DNA of 64,000 nt, taken from NCBI RefSeq assembly GCF_006715785.1, contig NZ_VFNX01000001.1, positions 5,808,001 to 5,872,000 of the forward strand, read 5' to 3'. The notes under the pieces were generated by a model. That model was not told where the DNA came from. It searched no databases and saw only the letters and a program-made list of their open reading frames with translations. Source of the stretch: Streptomyces puniciscabiei. Its GTDB lineage: Bacteria; Actinomycetota; Actinomycetes; Streptomycetales; Streptomycetaceae. Shown piece after piece: positions 41,633-50,286 of the stretch; positions within the stretch are counted from its first letter, which is position 1; each line of letters starts with the position of its first letter. The translations under genes were made by a program, and so were the position numbers.

Positions 41633-44154
41633 TGCGGGTCCCGCTTTCTTGGCTGCGGGAGTACGTCGACCTGCCGGCGACGGAAACCGGCCGCGACGTC
41701 CAGGAGAAGCTCGTCTCGGCCGGGCTCGAGGTCGAGACCGTCGAACAGCTCGGCGCCGACCTCAAGGGCCCGCTGGTCGTCGGCCAGGTGCTGACCATCG
41801 AGGAGCTGGAGGGCTTCAAGAAGCCGATCCGGTTCTGCACCGTCGACGTCGGCCAGGCCAACGGCACCGGCGAGCCCCAGGAGATCGTCTGCGGCGCCCG
41901 CAACTTCGCCGTCGGCGACAAGGTCGTGGTCGTCCTTCCCGGCGCCACGCTGCCGGGCGGCTTCTCCATCTCCGCCCGCAAGACCTACGGCAAGACGTCC
42001 CACGGCATGATCTGCTCCACCGACGAGCTGGGCATGGGCGACGACGGCACCCACGGCATCATCGTGCTGCCGCCGGAGACCGAGGTCGGCAAGGACGCCA
42101 TCGAGCTGCTGGAGCTGGTCGACGAGGTCCTGGACATCGCCGTCACCGCCAACCGCGGCGACTGCCTGTCCATCCGCGGTGTCGCCCGCGAGGCCGCCAT
42201 CGCCTACGGCCTGCCGCTGCGCGACCCGGCCCTGATCGACGTACCGGCCCCGAACGCCTACGGCTACCCGGTCCAGGTCGCCGACCCCTTCGGCTGCGAC
42301 CGGTTCGTCGCCCGCACGGTCACCGGCCTGCGCCCCGAGGCCCGCTCCCCGATCTGGCTGCAGCGCCGGCTGCAGAAGGTCGGCATGCGCCCGATCTCGC
42401 TCGCCGTCGACGTCACGAACTACGTGATGATGGAGCTGGGCCAGCCCCTGCACGCCTACGACCGCAAGCTGGTCCAGGGCACCATCGGCGTACGCCGGGC
42501 CCAGGAGGGCGAGAAGCTCGTCACCCTCGACGGCGTCGAGCGCAAGCTGCACGCCGAGGACCTGGTCATCACCGACGACCGCGGCCCGATCGGCCTCGCC
42601 GGTGTGATGGGCGGCGCCAACACCGAGATCGCCGACCACGAGGTCACCGAGGACGGCGTCAACGGCACCACCGACGTGGTCATCGAGGCCGCCCACTTCG
42701 ACGCCGTCGCGATCGCCCGTACGTCCCGCCGCCAGAAGCTGCTGTCCGAGGCGTCCCGCCGCTTCGAGCGCGGCGTCGACCCGCAGGCCGCGGCCGCGGC
42801 GGCGCAGCGCACGGTGGATCTGCTGGTGCTGCTCGCGGGCGGCACGGCCGAGGCGGGCGTCACCGAGATCGTCGCGCCGTCCGCGCCGCACACCATCACC
42901 ATCCCGGCCGACCACCCCGACAAGGTCGCGGGCGTCGTCTACGGCCGTGAGACCGTCGTCCGCCGCCTGCAGCAGGTCGGCTGTGACGTCTACGGGCAGG
43001 ACGAGCTGATCGTCACCGTCCCGTCCTGGCGGCCCGACCTGGTCGACCCGAACGACCTCGCCGAGGAGGTCATCCGCCTCGAGGGCTACGAGAACCTGCC
43101 CTCCACGCTGCCCAAGCTGCCCTCGGGCCGTGGTCTGACCCACCGTCAGCGGCTGCACCGCCGGGTCGGCCGCGCGCTGGCCGGCGCGGGCTATGTCGAG
43201 GCGCCGAACTACCCCTTCCTCGGCGAGCAGGTCTTCGACCAGCTCGGCCTGGCGGCCGACGACCCGGCCCGCCGTGTCGTCAAGCTGGTCAACCCGCTCA
43301 GCGACGAGGAGCCCGCGCTGCGTACGACGCTGCTGCCGGGCCTCCTCGGTGCCCTGCGGCGCAACGACGGCCGGGGCTCGCACGACCTGGCGCTGTTCGA
43401 GACCGGGCTGGTGTTCCACCCCGGTGCGGAGCAGCGGGTCGCCACGCACCTGCCCGTCGACCGGCGTCCCACCGACGAGGAGATCGCCGCGCTGAACGCC
43501 GCGCTGCCCGAGCAGCCGCGGCACGTGGCCGTCGTCCTCACCGGCGCCCGCGAGCAGGCCGGCTGGTGGGGCAAGGGCCGGCCGGCGGACTGGGCCGACG
43601 CGGTGGAGGCGGCGCGCGCCGTCGCCCGTGAGGCCGGAGCCGAACTGATCGTCCGCAAGGGCCAGTACGGCCCCTGGCACCCCGGCCGCTGTGCCGAGCT
43701 GGCGGTCGTCGCCGACGGCACCGAGCAGGTCATCGGCCACGCGGGCGAGCTGCACCCGCGGGTGCTGAAGGCGCTCGGACTGCCCGAGCGCACCTGTGCG
43801 ATGGAGCTGAACCTGGACGCCCTGGAGGCGGTCGGAGACGGCGCCCCGCAGGCGCCGGGCATCTCCACGTTCCCGGTCGCCACGCAGGATGTGGCGCTCG
43901 TGGTCGACAGGCCCGTCCCCTCCGGGGAGGTCGAGGCGGCGCTGCGTGACGGTGCGGGTGAACTCCTCGAGTCCATCCGGCTGTTCGACGTCTATGAGAA
44001 CGCGGAGCAGCTGGGCGAGGGCAAGAAGTCGCTCGCGTACGCGTTGCGCTTCCGCGCGGCTGACCGGACGCTGACCGTGGACGAGGCTTCGGCGGCTCGG
44101 GACGCGGCGGTTGCCCTCGCGGGTGAGCGTACGGGTGCAGTCCTGAGGGGCTGA
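41632..44154 (+). CDS. pheT: phenylalanyl-tRNA synthetase beta subunit
   Basis: An 840-residue protein. Residues about 40-155 are the tRNA-binding (EMAP-like) domain with CGARNF, then the B3/B4 editing domain that removes mischarged Tyr, the B5 domain ([19 protein letters not shown]), the catalytic-like core ([20 protein letters not shown]) and the C-terminal anticodon-binding FDX-ACB domain from about residue 745. It begins on the TGATG overlap with pheS. The stop is followed closely by a dispersed repeat and no clear terminator. Confidence 0.98.
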
Positions 44155-44180
44155 TCGCCGTAGCGGGTTCTGTGCGCGGC

Positions 44181-44265
44181 CGGCTGCGGGTCCTCCGTGG
44201 CCGGTCGCGCGCACGCGGCGGAGCCGCATGTCGAACACAGCCCCGCGCCCCTTTGGGGCGCCGCA
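44181..44265 (+). repeat. dispersed Streptomyces intergenic repeat, long form, copy B
   Basis: An 85-bp element in the same orientation as copy A at 38194: CGGCTGCGGG start, GCGGCGGAGCCGC centre and GCGCCCC-TTT-GGGGCGC end. It fills the gap between pheT and the convergent STAND-like gene and may act as a terminator-like hairpin. Confidence 0.85.
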
Positions 44266-44300
44266 GTGCCGTCGGCTTCGCATGCCGCCGCCCGGGGCAG

Positions 44301-45371
44301 TCAGCCGGCCCTGAGCTCACGGATACCCTCGAGCGCCAGTGCCTCGGCGTGCCGGTTGCCGAGGCTCCGGGCCAGTTCCAGGGCCTCGCGGTGCAGTCGT
44401 AGCGCCTCGTCCGGGTGGCCCGCGAGGCGGTACGTCTCGGCGTAGCCGTTGAGGAAGTGGATCTTCCAGTGTTCCTCGAACAGCTCGTCCAGCAGGGCGA
44501 ACGCCTCCCGGTGGCTGGCCAGGGCCTCCTCGTAGCGGCCCATCTGCCGCAGTGCCACGCCCATGCAGTTGAGGCACCACGCCTGGTTGTTGAGGTGCCC
44601 GTCGTCGCGGGCCAGCGTCAGGGCCTGGCGCAGTTGCTCCGCCGACGCCTCCGGGTCCTCCTGTACGACGGCCAGGCCGAGCGTGATCCGGGCCGTCAGG
44701 CCGGGCGGCCACGCGGGGTCGGTGTGGGCGAGCTCCAGCACCTGCCGGGCCAGTCGGGCCGCCTCCTCACGGTGTCCCAGCTGGAGCAGTGTCCAGGCCT
44801 CCGAAGCGGCCGCGTGGGCCGCTCCCGTCGGGCAGCCGGCCGCGGGGTCGAGCGGCGGCCGGCCCTCGGTGAAGCCGTGCAGGTCGACATAGAGCTGTGC
44901 GTCGGGGAAGCCGGCGGTGAGCCGATGCGCGGCGTGCACCGCCAGACAGGTCTTGCCGACGCCCGCCATGCCGTCCACGGAGACCGCCCGATGGCTCTCG
45001 ACGGCGGCCAGCACGGCGGCGAGCTGCTCCTCGCGCCCGGTGAAGTCGGGCACGTCGCGCGGCAGGTCGTTGCGGGCCGGCGGGCGGCCCTGGCGGGTGC
45101 TCTTCGGGGGCGCGGGCAGGGGGTTCGAGGCCCGTTCCCACACCGGACGCAGCGGGCGGGGGTCGCGCTTGACGAGGCGGCAGAGGTCCACCACCGCGGG
45201 CCAGGGCGGCACGGTCTGCCCGTTGAGGTAGCGCGAGAGCGACGAGGAGCTGAGGCCGGTGTCCCGCGCGAGGGCCCGCACACCCAGCCCGGACACCTCC
45301 TGGAGCAGACGCAGCCGGGCCGCCAGCTCCTCCTGAGGGTCGTTCTTCGCCGTCCGTTCGTGCGCCTGCAC
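44301..45371 (-). CDS. XRE-STAND-TPR regulator lacking its NTPase core
   Basis: A 356-residue protein. An HTH_3 domain (residues about 16-72, VRALARDTGLSSSSLSRYLNG), a linker, then the start of an NB-ARC NTPase: DFTGREEQLAAV and Walker A GMAGVGKT (134-141), LYVDLHGFTEGRPPLDP. At about residue 178 the sequence jumps into TPR helices (EAWTLLQLGHREEAARLARQ onwards). The Walker B, sensor and winged-helix parts, normally some 200-300 residues, are missing, and the frame is intact across the join. It looks like an in-frame internal deletion of an AfsR-like STAND regulator. DNA binding and TPR may still work; NTP switching should not. GTG 45371 has GGGGGGAA upstream. Confidence 0.8.
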   Translation of the reverse strand: MQAHERTAKNDPQEELAARLRLLQEVSGLGVRALARDTGLSSSSLSRYLNGQTVPPWPAVVDLCRLVKRDPRPLRPVWERASNPLPAPPKSTRQGRPPARNDLPRDVPDFTGREEQLAAVLAAVESHRAVSVDGMAGVGKTCLAVHAAHRLTAGFPDAQLYVDLHGFTEGRPPLDPAAGCPTGAAHAAASEAWTLLQLGHREEAARLARQVLELAHTDPAWPPGLTARITLGLAVVQEDPEASAEQLRQALTLARDDGHLNNQAWCLNCMGVALRQMGRYEEALASHREAFALLDELFEEHWKIHFLNGYAETYRLAGHPDEALRLHREALELARSLGNRHAEALALEGIRELRAG

Positions 45372-45552
45372 TGTTCCCCCCGTCGTCGGGTCCCGCGCCG
45401 ACGGAAGTCTTCCGGGCCAAGTCGCCGCTGGTCAAGGCCGTTTGAGCTGTCCCACGGTGTCCCATCGCCGTGGTCCGGGCGAGCGTTCGGCGCTGTCATG
45501 GAGTCACGCCCCGACGACAGCGGGGCACCGACCACCGAAGGAGCGGACCGAG

Positions 45553-46008
45553 ATGCAGTCCCGTATGCAGAACCCCGCCGTCGTCCTGTCCGACGCGATG
45601 CAGCCCATCCAGCAGCTGTTCAAGGCCGTGCACTCCGGCGGAGTGGACCCGCAGACGCTGGAGCTGGTGCATCTGCGGGTCAGCCAGATCAACGGGTGCA
45701 GTGCCTGCGTCGACGCCGGCGCCAGGACGGCCCGCAAGGCGGGAGTGAGCGACGAGCGGCTGGCCACGGTCGCCGCCTGGCGGGAGGCCCCGTACTTCAC
45801 CGACGAGGAGCGGGCGGCCCTCACGCTGGCCGAGGCCGCGACGCGGCTCGCCGACCGTCCCGACGCGGTGAGCGACGAGGTCTGGGACACGGCCGCCACC
45901 TACTACGACGAGAAGCAGCTGGCCGCGCTCGTCCTGATGATCGGCGTCACCAACCTGTTCAACCGGCTCAACGCCACCACCCGTCAGATCGCCGGCGCGT
46001 GGGGCTGA
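45553..46008 (+). CDS. AhpD/CMD-like carboxymuconolactone decarboxylase-family protein
   Basis: A 151-residue protein. The CMD core with redox-like Cys49-x2-Cys52 is in INGCSACVDAG, and Glu37 precedes it. In AhpD-type enzymes the second Cys is followed four residues later by a His (CVDMH), but here that position is Gly56, so peroxidase proton relay of the AhpD kind is doubtful. The rest fits family alpha-helices (ALTLAEAATRL). AAGGAG lies 10 bp upstream of ATG 45553. It may form an operon with the DUF1801 gene that follows. Confidence 0.87.
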   Translation: MQSRMQNPAVVLSDAMQPIQQLFKAVHSGGVDPQTLELVHLRVSQINGCSACVDAGARTARKAGVSDERLATVAAWREAPYFTDEERAALTLAEAATRLADRPDAVSDEVWDTAATYYDEKQLAALVLMIGVTNLFNRLNATTRQIAGAWG

Positions 46009-46066
46009 CCCCCGCCGTCCCCCGTCCCGCCCTCACGCAACCGAAGGAAAGCGAAGGAAAACCGCC

Positions 46067-46147
46067 ATGAGCGACGCACAGCGGACCGCCCGCCGCACCA
46101 CCGCCGCCTCCGGGGGGGGTTCACGGACGAGGAACGAGCGGCGATGA
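46067..46147 (+). pseudogene. out-of-frame 5' end of the DUF1801 gene
   Basis: ATG 46067 has AAGGA upstream and encodes a normal start for the family ([11 protein letters not shown]), but a run of eight G at 46112-46119 takes the frame to a TGA at 46145. With nine G the frame would read [21 protein letters not shown] and join the next gene without a break. So the intact gene is 46067-46539 with one base lost. Confidence 0.75.
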
Positions 46148-46539
46148 AGGAACGGGCCAAGGAGCTCAAGGCGTCCGCGCGCGGCGCGTCGCGCGCCGCC
46201 AAGGCGGCGGAGGACGAGGCCGCCGTGCTCGCCAGGATCGCCGAGATGCGGGAGCCGGACCGGGCCATGGCCGAACGGATCCACGCCGTCGTCAAGGCCG
46301 CCGCGCCCGAGCTCGCCCCGAGGCTCTGGTACGGGATGCCGGCGTACGCCCTGGACGGCAAGGTCGTCTGCTTCTTCCAGAGCGCGGAGAAGTTCACGTC
46401 GCGCTACGCGACCTTCGGCTTCAGTGACAGGGCGAACCTCGACGAAGGCACCATGTGGCCCGCCTCCTACGCCCTGAAGGAACTGACCGCCGCCGACGAG
46501 GCGAGGATCGGCGAACTCGTGAGGAAGGCCGTCGGCTGA
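46144..46539 (+). CDS. DUF1801 (YdhG-like) protein, 5' end frameshifted
   Basis: A 131-residue frame starting at ATG 46144 that carries the DUF1801 domain: [13 protein letters not shown], then [37 protein letters not shown], the family core. Its natural N-terminus lies in another frame upstream (46067-46143), broken by a one-base loss in a G8 tract. GAGGA at 46130 could let this shorter frame be translated. The family contains putative iron chaperone-like and polyketide-cyclase-like proteins of unclear function. It could be an inactive gene, a phase-variable one or a sequencing error. Confidence 0.75.
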   Translation: MKERAKELKASARGASRAAKAAEDEAAVLARIAEMREPDRAMAERIHAVVKAAAPELAPRLWYGMPAYALDGKVVCFFQSAEKFTSRYATFGFSDRANLDEGTMWPASYALKELTAADEARIGELVRKAVG

Positions 46540-46548
46540 GGCCCGGCG

Positions 46549-46565
46549 GAGGGGTTCACCCCCTC
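46549..46565 (+). terminator. short hairpin after the DUF1801 gene
   Basis: GAGGGG and CCCCTC pair around TTCAC, 10 bp after the stop, with some further outer pairing. No T-run. Confidence 0.45.
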
Positions 46566-46725
46566 GGCGAGCTGCATAAATGCGACTTGACCGGCGCGGG
46601 CTCACTCGTTCGGGTGGGAACCGGCGGTGATCCGGTCCTCCCGGGCCATGCCCTGGACAGAATCGGACCGGCCTTTCGGGGTCGGTCCGTCTGCTCTTTC
46701 AGGGCCCACATGGGGGACCAGAGGC

Positions 46726-47817
46726 ATGATCCGCATCAAGGCACGGGCACCCACCGCGCGGGCAGCAGCACTGCCCACGGTCTGGGGAGCCGTGGCGGTC
46801 GCCTACAAGTTCGGCTGCCCGCTCGCCCAGCAGAACGGCCTCGGCGCGCGCATCGTCACCAGCGCCGTCTTCTTCGCCGTCGGCACCGGGCTGATAGCCC
46901 ATGTCCGGCGCGCGCTGCTGCGGGAGCTGCGGCAGGTCCGCCGGGTGGCGCGGGCCGCGCAGAGCGTCGTACTGCGTCCCCTGCCCCCGCGCCTCGACGG
47001 GCTGCGCGTCGCCGCCGCCCAGCTGTCCGCGGACCGGGGCGCGAGCGTCGGCGGCGACCTGTACGAGGCGATCGCCACCGAGCACGGGGTGCGGGTGGTG
47101 ATGGGCGACGTACGCGGGCACGGTCTCGCCGCGCTCGGCACGGTCGCCGCCGTCCTCGGCAGTTTCCGCGAGGCCGCGCACGACGAACCCGAACTCGGCG
47201 GTGTCCTCGCCCGGTTGGACCGCGCCCTCGCCCGGCACCTGCGGGAACGGGCCCGTGCCGAACACCCCGCGCACGGCGGCCAGGAGCCCGACCAGCCGGT
47301 CGCCGAGGAGTTCGTCACCGTCCTGCTCCTGGAGATCGACCGCGACGGCCGGCTGCGCGCCCTCAACTGCGGTCATCCGTGGCCGTATCTGCTCAGCGGC
47401 ACGAGAGTCGAACCGTTGACGCGCGTCGACCCGCTGCCGCCGCTCGGCCCGTTCCCGCTTCCCGCCGAGCTGGAGGCCGAGTCGTGCGGTCATCTGGTTC
47501 CGGGTGAGTCCCTGGTTCTCTTCACGGACGGGGTGGAGGACGCGAGGGACAGCCGGGGGCGGTTCTTCTCACTGCCGAGGACGCTCCGCGAAGTCGTACG
47601 CGATCATCCCGTCTCTCCGCAGACGGTCCTGCGCACCGTTTTCAGGGCGCTCCTGCACCACACCTCCGGCAAACCCACGGACGACATAGCACTACTGGTC
47701 CTGCGCAACGATCGCACGCGGGGCGAGGCGTCCTGCCCCGGGGCGCGGCACCCCCGTAGCCGGCCCGGCCAAGCCACCGCTTTTCGAGGGGGAGCCGGCG
47801 GCTTGGCCGGCACTTAA
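46726..47817 (+). CDS. membrane-bound PP2C-type (SpoIIE) serine phosphatase
   Basis: A 363-residue protein. Two membrane helices near residues 14-31 and 41-60 (IVTSAVFFAVGTGLIAHV) precede a SpoIIE/PP2C phosphatase domain from about residue 85 to 340. GGDLYEA, GDVRGHG, LFTDGVEDARD and DDIALLVL hold the metal-binding Asp residues. Such proteins dephosphorylate anti-sigma antagonists in partner-switching systems, but none is adjacent. There is no sensor domain beyond the helices. The C-terminal 25 residues are encoded across a long inverted repeat that probably also ends transcription. ATG 46726 is preceded by GGGGGA at 9 bp. Confidence 0.88.
   Translation: MIRIKARAPTARAAALPTVWGAVAVAYKFGCPLAQQNGLGARIVTSAVFFAVGTGLIAHVRRALLRELRQVRRVARAAQSVVLRPLPPRLDGLRVAAAQLSADRGASVGGDLYEAIATEHGVRVVMGDVRGHGLAALGTVAAVLGSFREAAHDEPELGGVLARLDRALARHLRERARAEHPAHGGQEPDQPVAEEFVTVLLLEIDRDGRLRALNCGHPWPYLLSGTRVEPLTRVDPLPPLGPFPLPAELEAESCGHLVPGESLVLFTDGVEDARDSRGRFFSLPRTLREVVRDHPVSPQTVLRTVFRALLHHTSGKPTDDIALLVLRNDRTRGEASCPGARHPRSRPGQATAFRGGAGGLAGT
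47765..47810 (+). terminator. inverted repeat inside the 3' end of the phosphatase gene
   Basis: CCGGCCAAGCC (47765-47775) and GGCTTGGCCGG (47800-47810) are perfect 11-bp arms with a 24-nt loop. The phosphatase stop lies 5 bp further on, so the stem is also coding. Confidence 0.6.
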
Positions 47818-47941
47818 GTCAACCGGTCCGGCACGCTGAGCGACACCGCGTGTACAGCGCGGATGCACGTGTTCCGTTCACACCCCGTGTGAAGGCGAGC
47901 GCACTACGCTGAACCGCACCAGGCCACTCGGGGGGCATCCC

Positions 47942-49282
47942 ATGCAGCCCAACACTCTGCTCGACGCGATCCTGGACGAGGCGGGGATCTCGCACGCGGG
48001 TCTCGCCGCCCACGTCAACCAGGCGGGCCGGAAACGGGGCCTCGCGCTGCGGTACGAACACACCGCCGTGGCACGGTGGCTGAAAGGCCAGCGCCCGCGC
48101 GGCCAGGTGCCGGACCTGATCTGCGAGGTGCTCGCCGCCCGCCTGCACCGTCCCGTCACCCTCGACGACATCGGCCTGGGCGTGCCCGGCGAGCCCGGCA
48201 CCCCGCACGCCGGCTCGCTGAACGGCTTCGTGGAGCGGGCGACGGCCCTGTGGCGCTCCGACGAACAGCAGCGGCCGCATGTGCTGGGCGCCCCCGCCGT
48301 CACCGGCACCCCGGCCGTCATGCCGGTCTGGGAGTGGGAGAACCCGCCCGAGGACGTCGACGTCTCCCGCGGCGGCCGGCACCGGGTCACCGCGGCCGAC
48401 ATCGAGATGCTGCGCGCCGCGCGGACGCACTACGAGCAGATGTACCGCAAGGCCGGCGGCATCGCCACCCGCACCCGGATCGTCGGCTTCCTCAACGCCG
48501 AGGCGGCACCACTGCTGCGCGGCAGCTACACCGACGCCACCGGACGCCAACTGCACCGCGCCACGGGCGGATTGGTGGCGATCGCGGGGATCTGCGCGTA
48601 CGACTCCGACGCCCACGGTCTCGCCCAGCGCTACTTCCACCAGGCGCTGCGGCTGGCGAAGGCCAGCGGGGACCGGGGACTCGGCGCGTACGTCATAGCG
48701 CTGCTGGTCAACCAGTCGCTGTTCATGCGGGAGTACCGGCAGGCGGTCGCCTTCGCCGAGGCCGCGCTGCGGGCCGCCGGCAAGCACATCACCCCGGCGC
48801 TCGCCTCCGACCTGTACGCGATGCAGGCCAAGGCGTACGCCCACCTCGGCGACTCCGCGGGCGCCCTGTCCTGCATCCGGCGCGCGGAGGCGGAGGCGGA
48901 GCGGATCCGGCGCGGATACGAGCCCGACGAGACGGGGTACGTCCAGCCGGGCCTGGTCAATGTGCAGGTGGCCGAGGCGCTGCTCAGCCTCGGCGAGCTG
49001 GCCGCCGCCCGGGAGCATGCGGCAGCGGCGGTGGACAACCCCGCCCACGACCGGGGTCGGGTGCACCGGCTCGCCATGCTCAGCACCATCGAGCTGCGCC
49101 AGGGCAATGCCGACAAGGCGGTGGTCACCGCCGTGCAGATGGCCGAGCAGGCACGCGGGATGGAGTCCCAGCGGCTACGCGACAGACTCCGCGCGGTACG
49201 CGAACACCTGGTGCGCTGTGGCTCGGCCGGCACCGCCGAGGCCGCCGAACTCATCGACGGGGCACTGCGCGTACCGCTGTAG
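47942..49282 (+). CDS. XRE-like regulator with TPR-like helices (NsdA-related type)
   Basis: A 446-residue protein. The N-terminal 70 residues form an HTH of the Streptomyces type that reads LDEAGISHAGLAAHVNQAGRKRGLALRYEHTAVARWLKG. The rest is helical, with several TPR-like pairs from about 200 to 440 (LAQRYFHQALRLAKASGDRGLGAYV, QAVAFAEAALRAAGK, GALSCIRRAEAEAE). This domain order is that of the NsdA/transcriptional-regulator group which modulates development and secondary metabolism; the call to that exact protein is not firm. The gene is followed closely by a NUDIX gene, and a palindrome (49287-49302) lies just after its stop. Confidence 0.82.
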   Translation: MQPNTLLDAILDEAGISHAGLAAHVNQAGRKRGLALRYEHTAVARWLKGQRPRGQVPDLICEVLAARLHRPVTLDDIGLGVPGEPGTPHAGSLNGFVERATALWRSDEQQRPHVLGAPAVTGTPAVMPVWEWENPPEDVDVSRGGRHRVTAADIEMLRAARTHYEQMYRKAGGIATRTRIVGFLNAEAAPLLRGSYTDATGRQLHRATGGLVAIAGICAYDSDAHGLAQRYFHQALRLAKASGDRGLGAYVIALLVNQSLFMREYRQAVAFAEAALRAAGKHITPALASDLYAMQAKAYAHLGDSAGALSCIRRAEAEAERIRRGYEPDETGYVQPGLVNVQVAEALLSLGELAAAREHAAAAVDNPAHDRGRVHRLAMLSTIELRQGNADKAVVTAVQMAEQARGMESQRLRDRLRAVREHLVRCGSAGTAEAAELIDGALRVPL

Positions 49283-49286
49283 GCCC

Positions 49287-49302
49287 ACTGTGGGTGCACA
49301 GT
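49287..49302. promoter_or_regulatory. palindrome between the regulator and NUDIX genes
   Basis: ACTGTG-GGTG-CACAGT is a perfect 6-bp inverted repeat, 46 bp before the NUDIX start. It could be an operator or a small terminator. Confidence 0.4.
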
Positions 49303-49347
49303 CCCTGCTGCGATATTGCCACTTACTCGTCGGAAGGTGGCAGAACC

Positions 49348-49884
49348 GTGCAGTGGACGAAAAAGAGCGAACAAACTGTGTACGCAAACCGCTGGTTCAG
49401 CGTCAACCTCGCAGATGTCGAGCTGCCGGACGGCCGGCACCTCGACCACTTCCTGATCCGGCTGCGGCCCGTGGCCGTGGCCACCGTGGTCAACGAGGCC
49501 AACGAGGTGCTGCTGCTGTGGCGGCACCGCTTCATCACCGACAGCTGGGGCTGGGAACTGGCCGCGGGGGTCGTCGAGGACGGCGAGGACATAGCCGGCG
49601 CGGCCGCCAGGGAACTGGAGGAGGAGACCGGCTGGCGGCCGGGACCCCTGCACCACCTGATGAGCGTGGAGCCGTCCAACGGCCTGACCGACGCCCGGCA
49701 CCACATCTACTGGTCCGACCGGGGCGAGTACATCGGGCATCCCGTGGACGACTTCGAGTCGGACCGCCGGGAATGGGTCCCCCTCAAACTCGTTCCCGAC
49801 CTGATCGCCCGTGGGGAGGTCCCGGCCGCCAACATGGCGGCCGCGTTACTCCTGCTGCACCACCTCAGGCTCGCCGAGGGCTAG
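49348..49884 (+). CDS. NUDIX hydrolase
   Basis: A 178-residue NUDIX protein. The box runs from Gly74 to Trp96 (GVVEDGE..., REL, EEETGW) and matches GX5EX7REUXEEXGU exactly. The N-terminal strand VYANRWFSVN and the ADP-ribose-pyrophosphatase-like length suggest hydrolysis of a nucleoside diphosphate sugar; the substrate is not determined. GGAAGGTGG precedes GTG 49348 by 6 bp. It follows the XRE-TPR regulator with a 65-bp gap and probably shares its transcript. Confidence 0.92.
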   Translation: MQWTKKSEQTVYANRWFSVNLADVELPDGRHLDHFLIRLRPVAVATVVNEANEVLLLWRHRFITDSWGWELAAGVVEDGEDIAGAAARELEEETGWRPGPLHHLMSVEPSNGLTDARHHIYWSDRGEYIGHPVDDFESDRREWVPLKLVPDLIARGEVPAANMAAALLLLHHLRLAEG

Positions 49885-50138
49885 CGGGCCAGCGCCTGCC
49901 AGACCGTCACGAGGAGGGCGCCCAGGGAGGTGAGTGCGGCGAGCGAGGGCAGCGGCCAGCGTGTGTGTTCCAGTGAGTTCAGGCGGTCGTCCAGCTCGTC
50001 CAGCTCCTTGGCGGTCTCCTCGGTCCGGTGCCGCAGCAGCGCCAGCCCTCCCTCGACGCGCGCGTAGGCCACGTCGAGGCGGCGCCGTAACTCTGCGAGT
50101 TCTCCCTGGACCACGGGATGCTCCGGATGGGCGGTCAC
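49881..50138 (-). CDS. small coiled-coil protein with C-terminal membrane helix
   Basis: An 85-residue protein of unknown function. The first 60 residues have regular charged heptads (ELAELRRRLDVAYARVEGG, then ETAKELDELDDRLNSLE) typical of a coiled coil, and the last 22 are a membrane helix (LAALTSLGALLVTVWQAL). It is therefore a tail-anchored protein. GTG 50138 is preferred as AAAGGAG lies 7 bp before it. It overlaps the convergent NUDIX gene by 4 bp. Confidence 0.65.
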   Translation of the reverse strand: MTAHPEHPVVQGELAELRRRLDVAYARVEGGLALLRHRTEETAKELDELDDRLNSLEHTRWPLPSLAALTSLGALLVTVWQALAR

Positions 50139-50224
50139 GTGTCCACTCCTTTCCGTCGTCGGACGTTGTTGCATCCCTTGCATCAGCATCAGGAGTCAAC
50201 TCGCCCGGCGGACGCGTGGGGAGC

Positions 50225-50258
50225 GTGTGCGACGGGCATATGCGTGCCCGTCGCACAC
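50225..50258 (-). terminator. perfect 14-bp inverted repeat after the hydroxyacyl-CoA dehydrogenase gene
   Basis: GTGTGCGACGGGCA (50225-50238) and TGCCCGTCGCACAC (50245-50258) enclose TATGCG. It lies 29 bp after the minus-strand dehydrogenase gene and is likely its terminator. No T-run. Confidence 0.8.
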
Positions 50259-50286
50259 ACGGAGTGTGAAGCGCCGTCGTCCGTGG

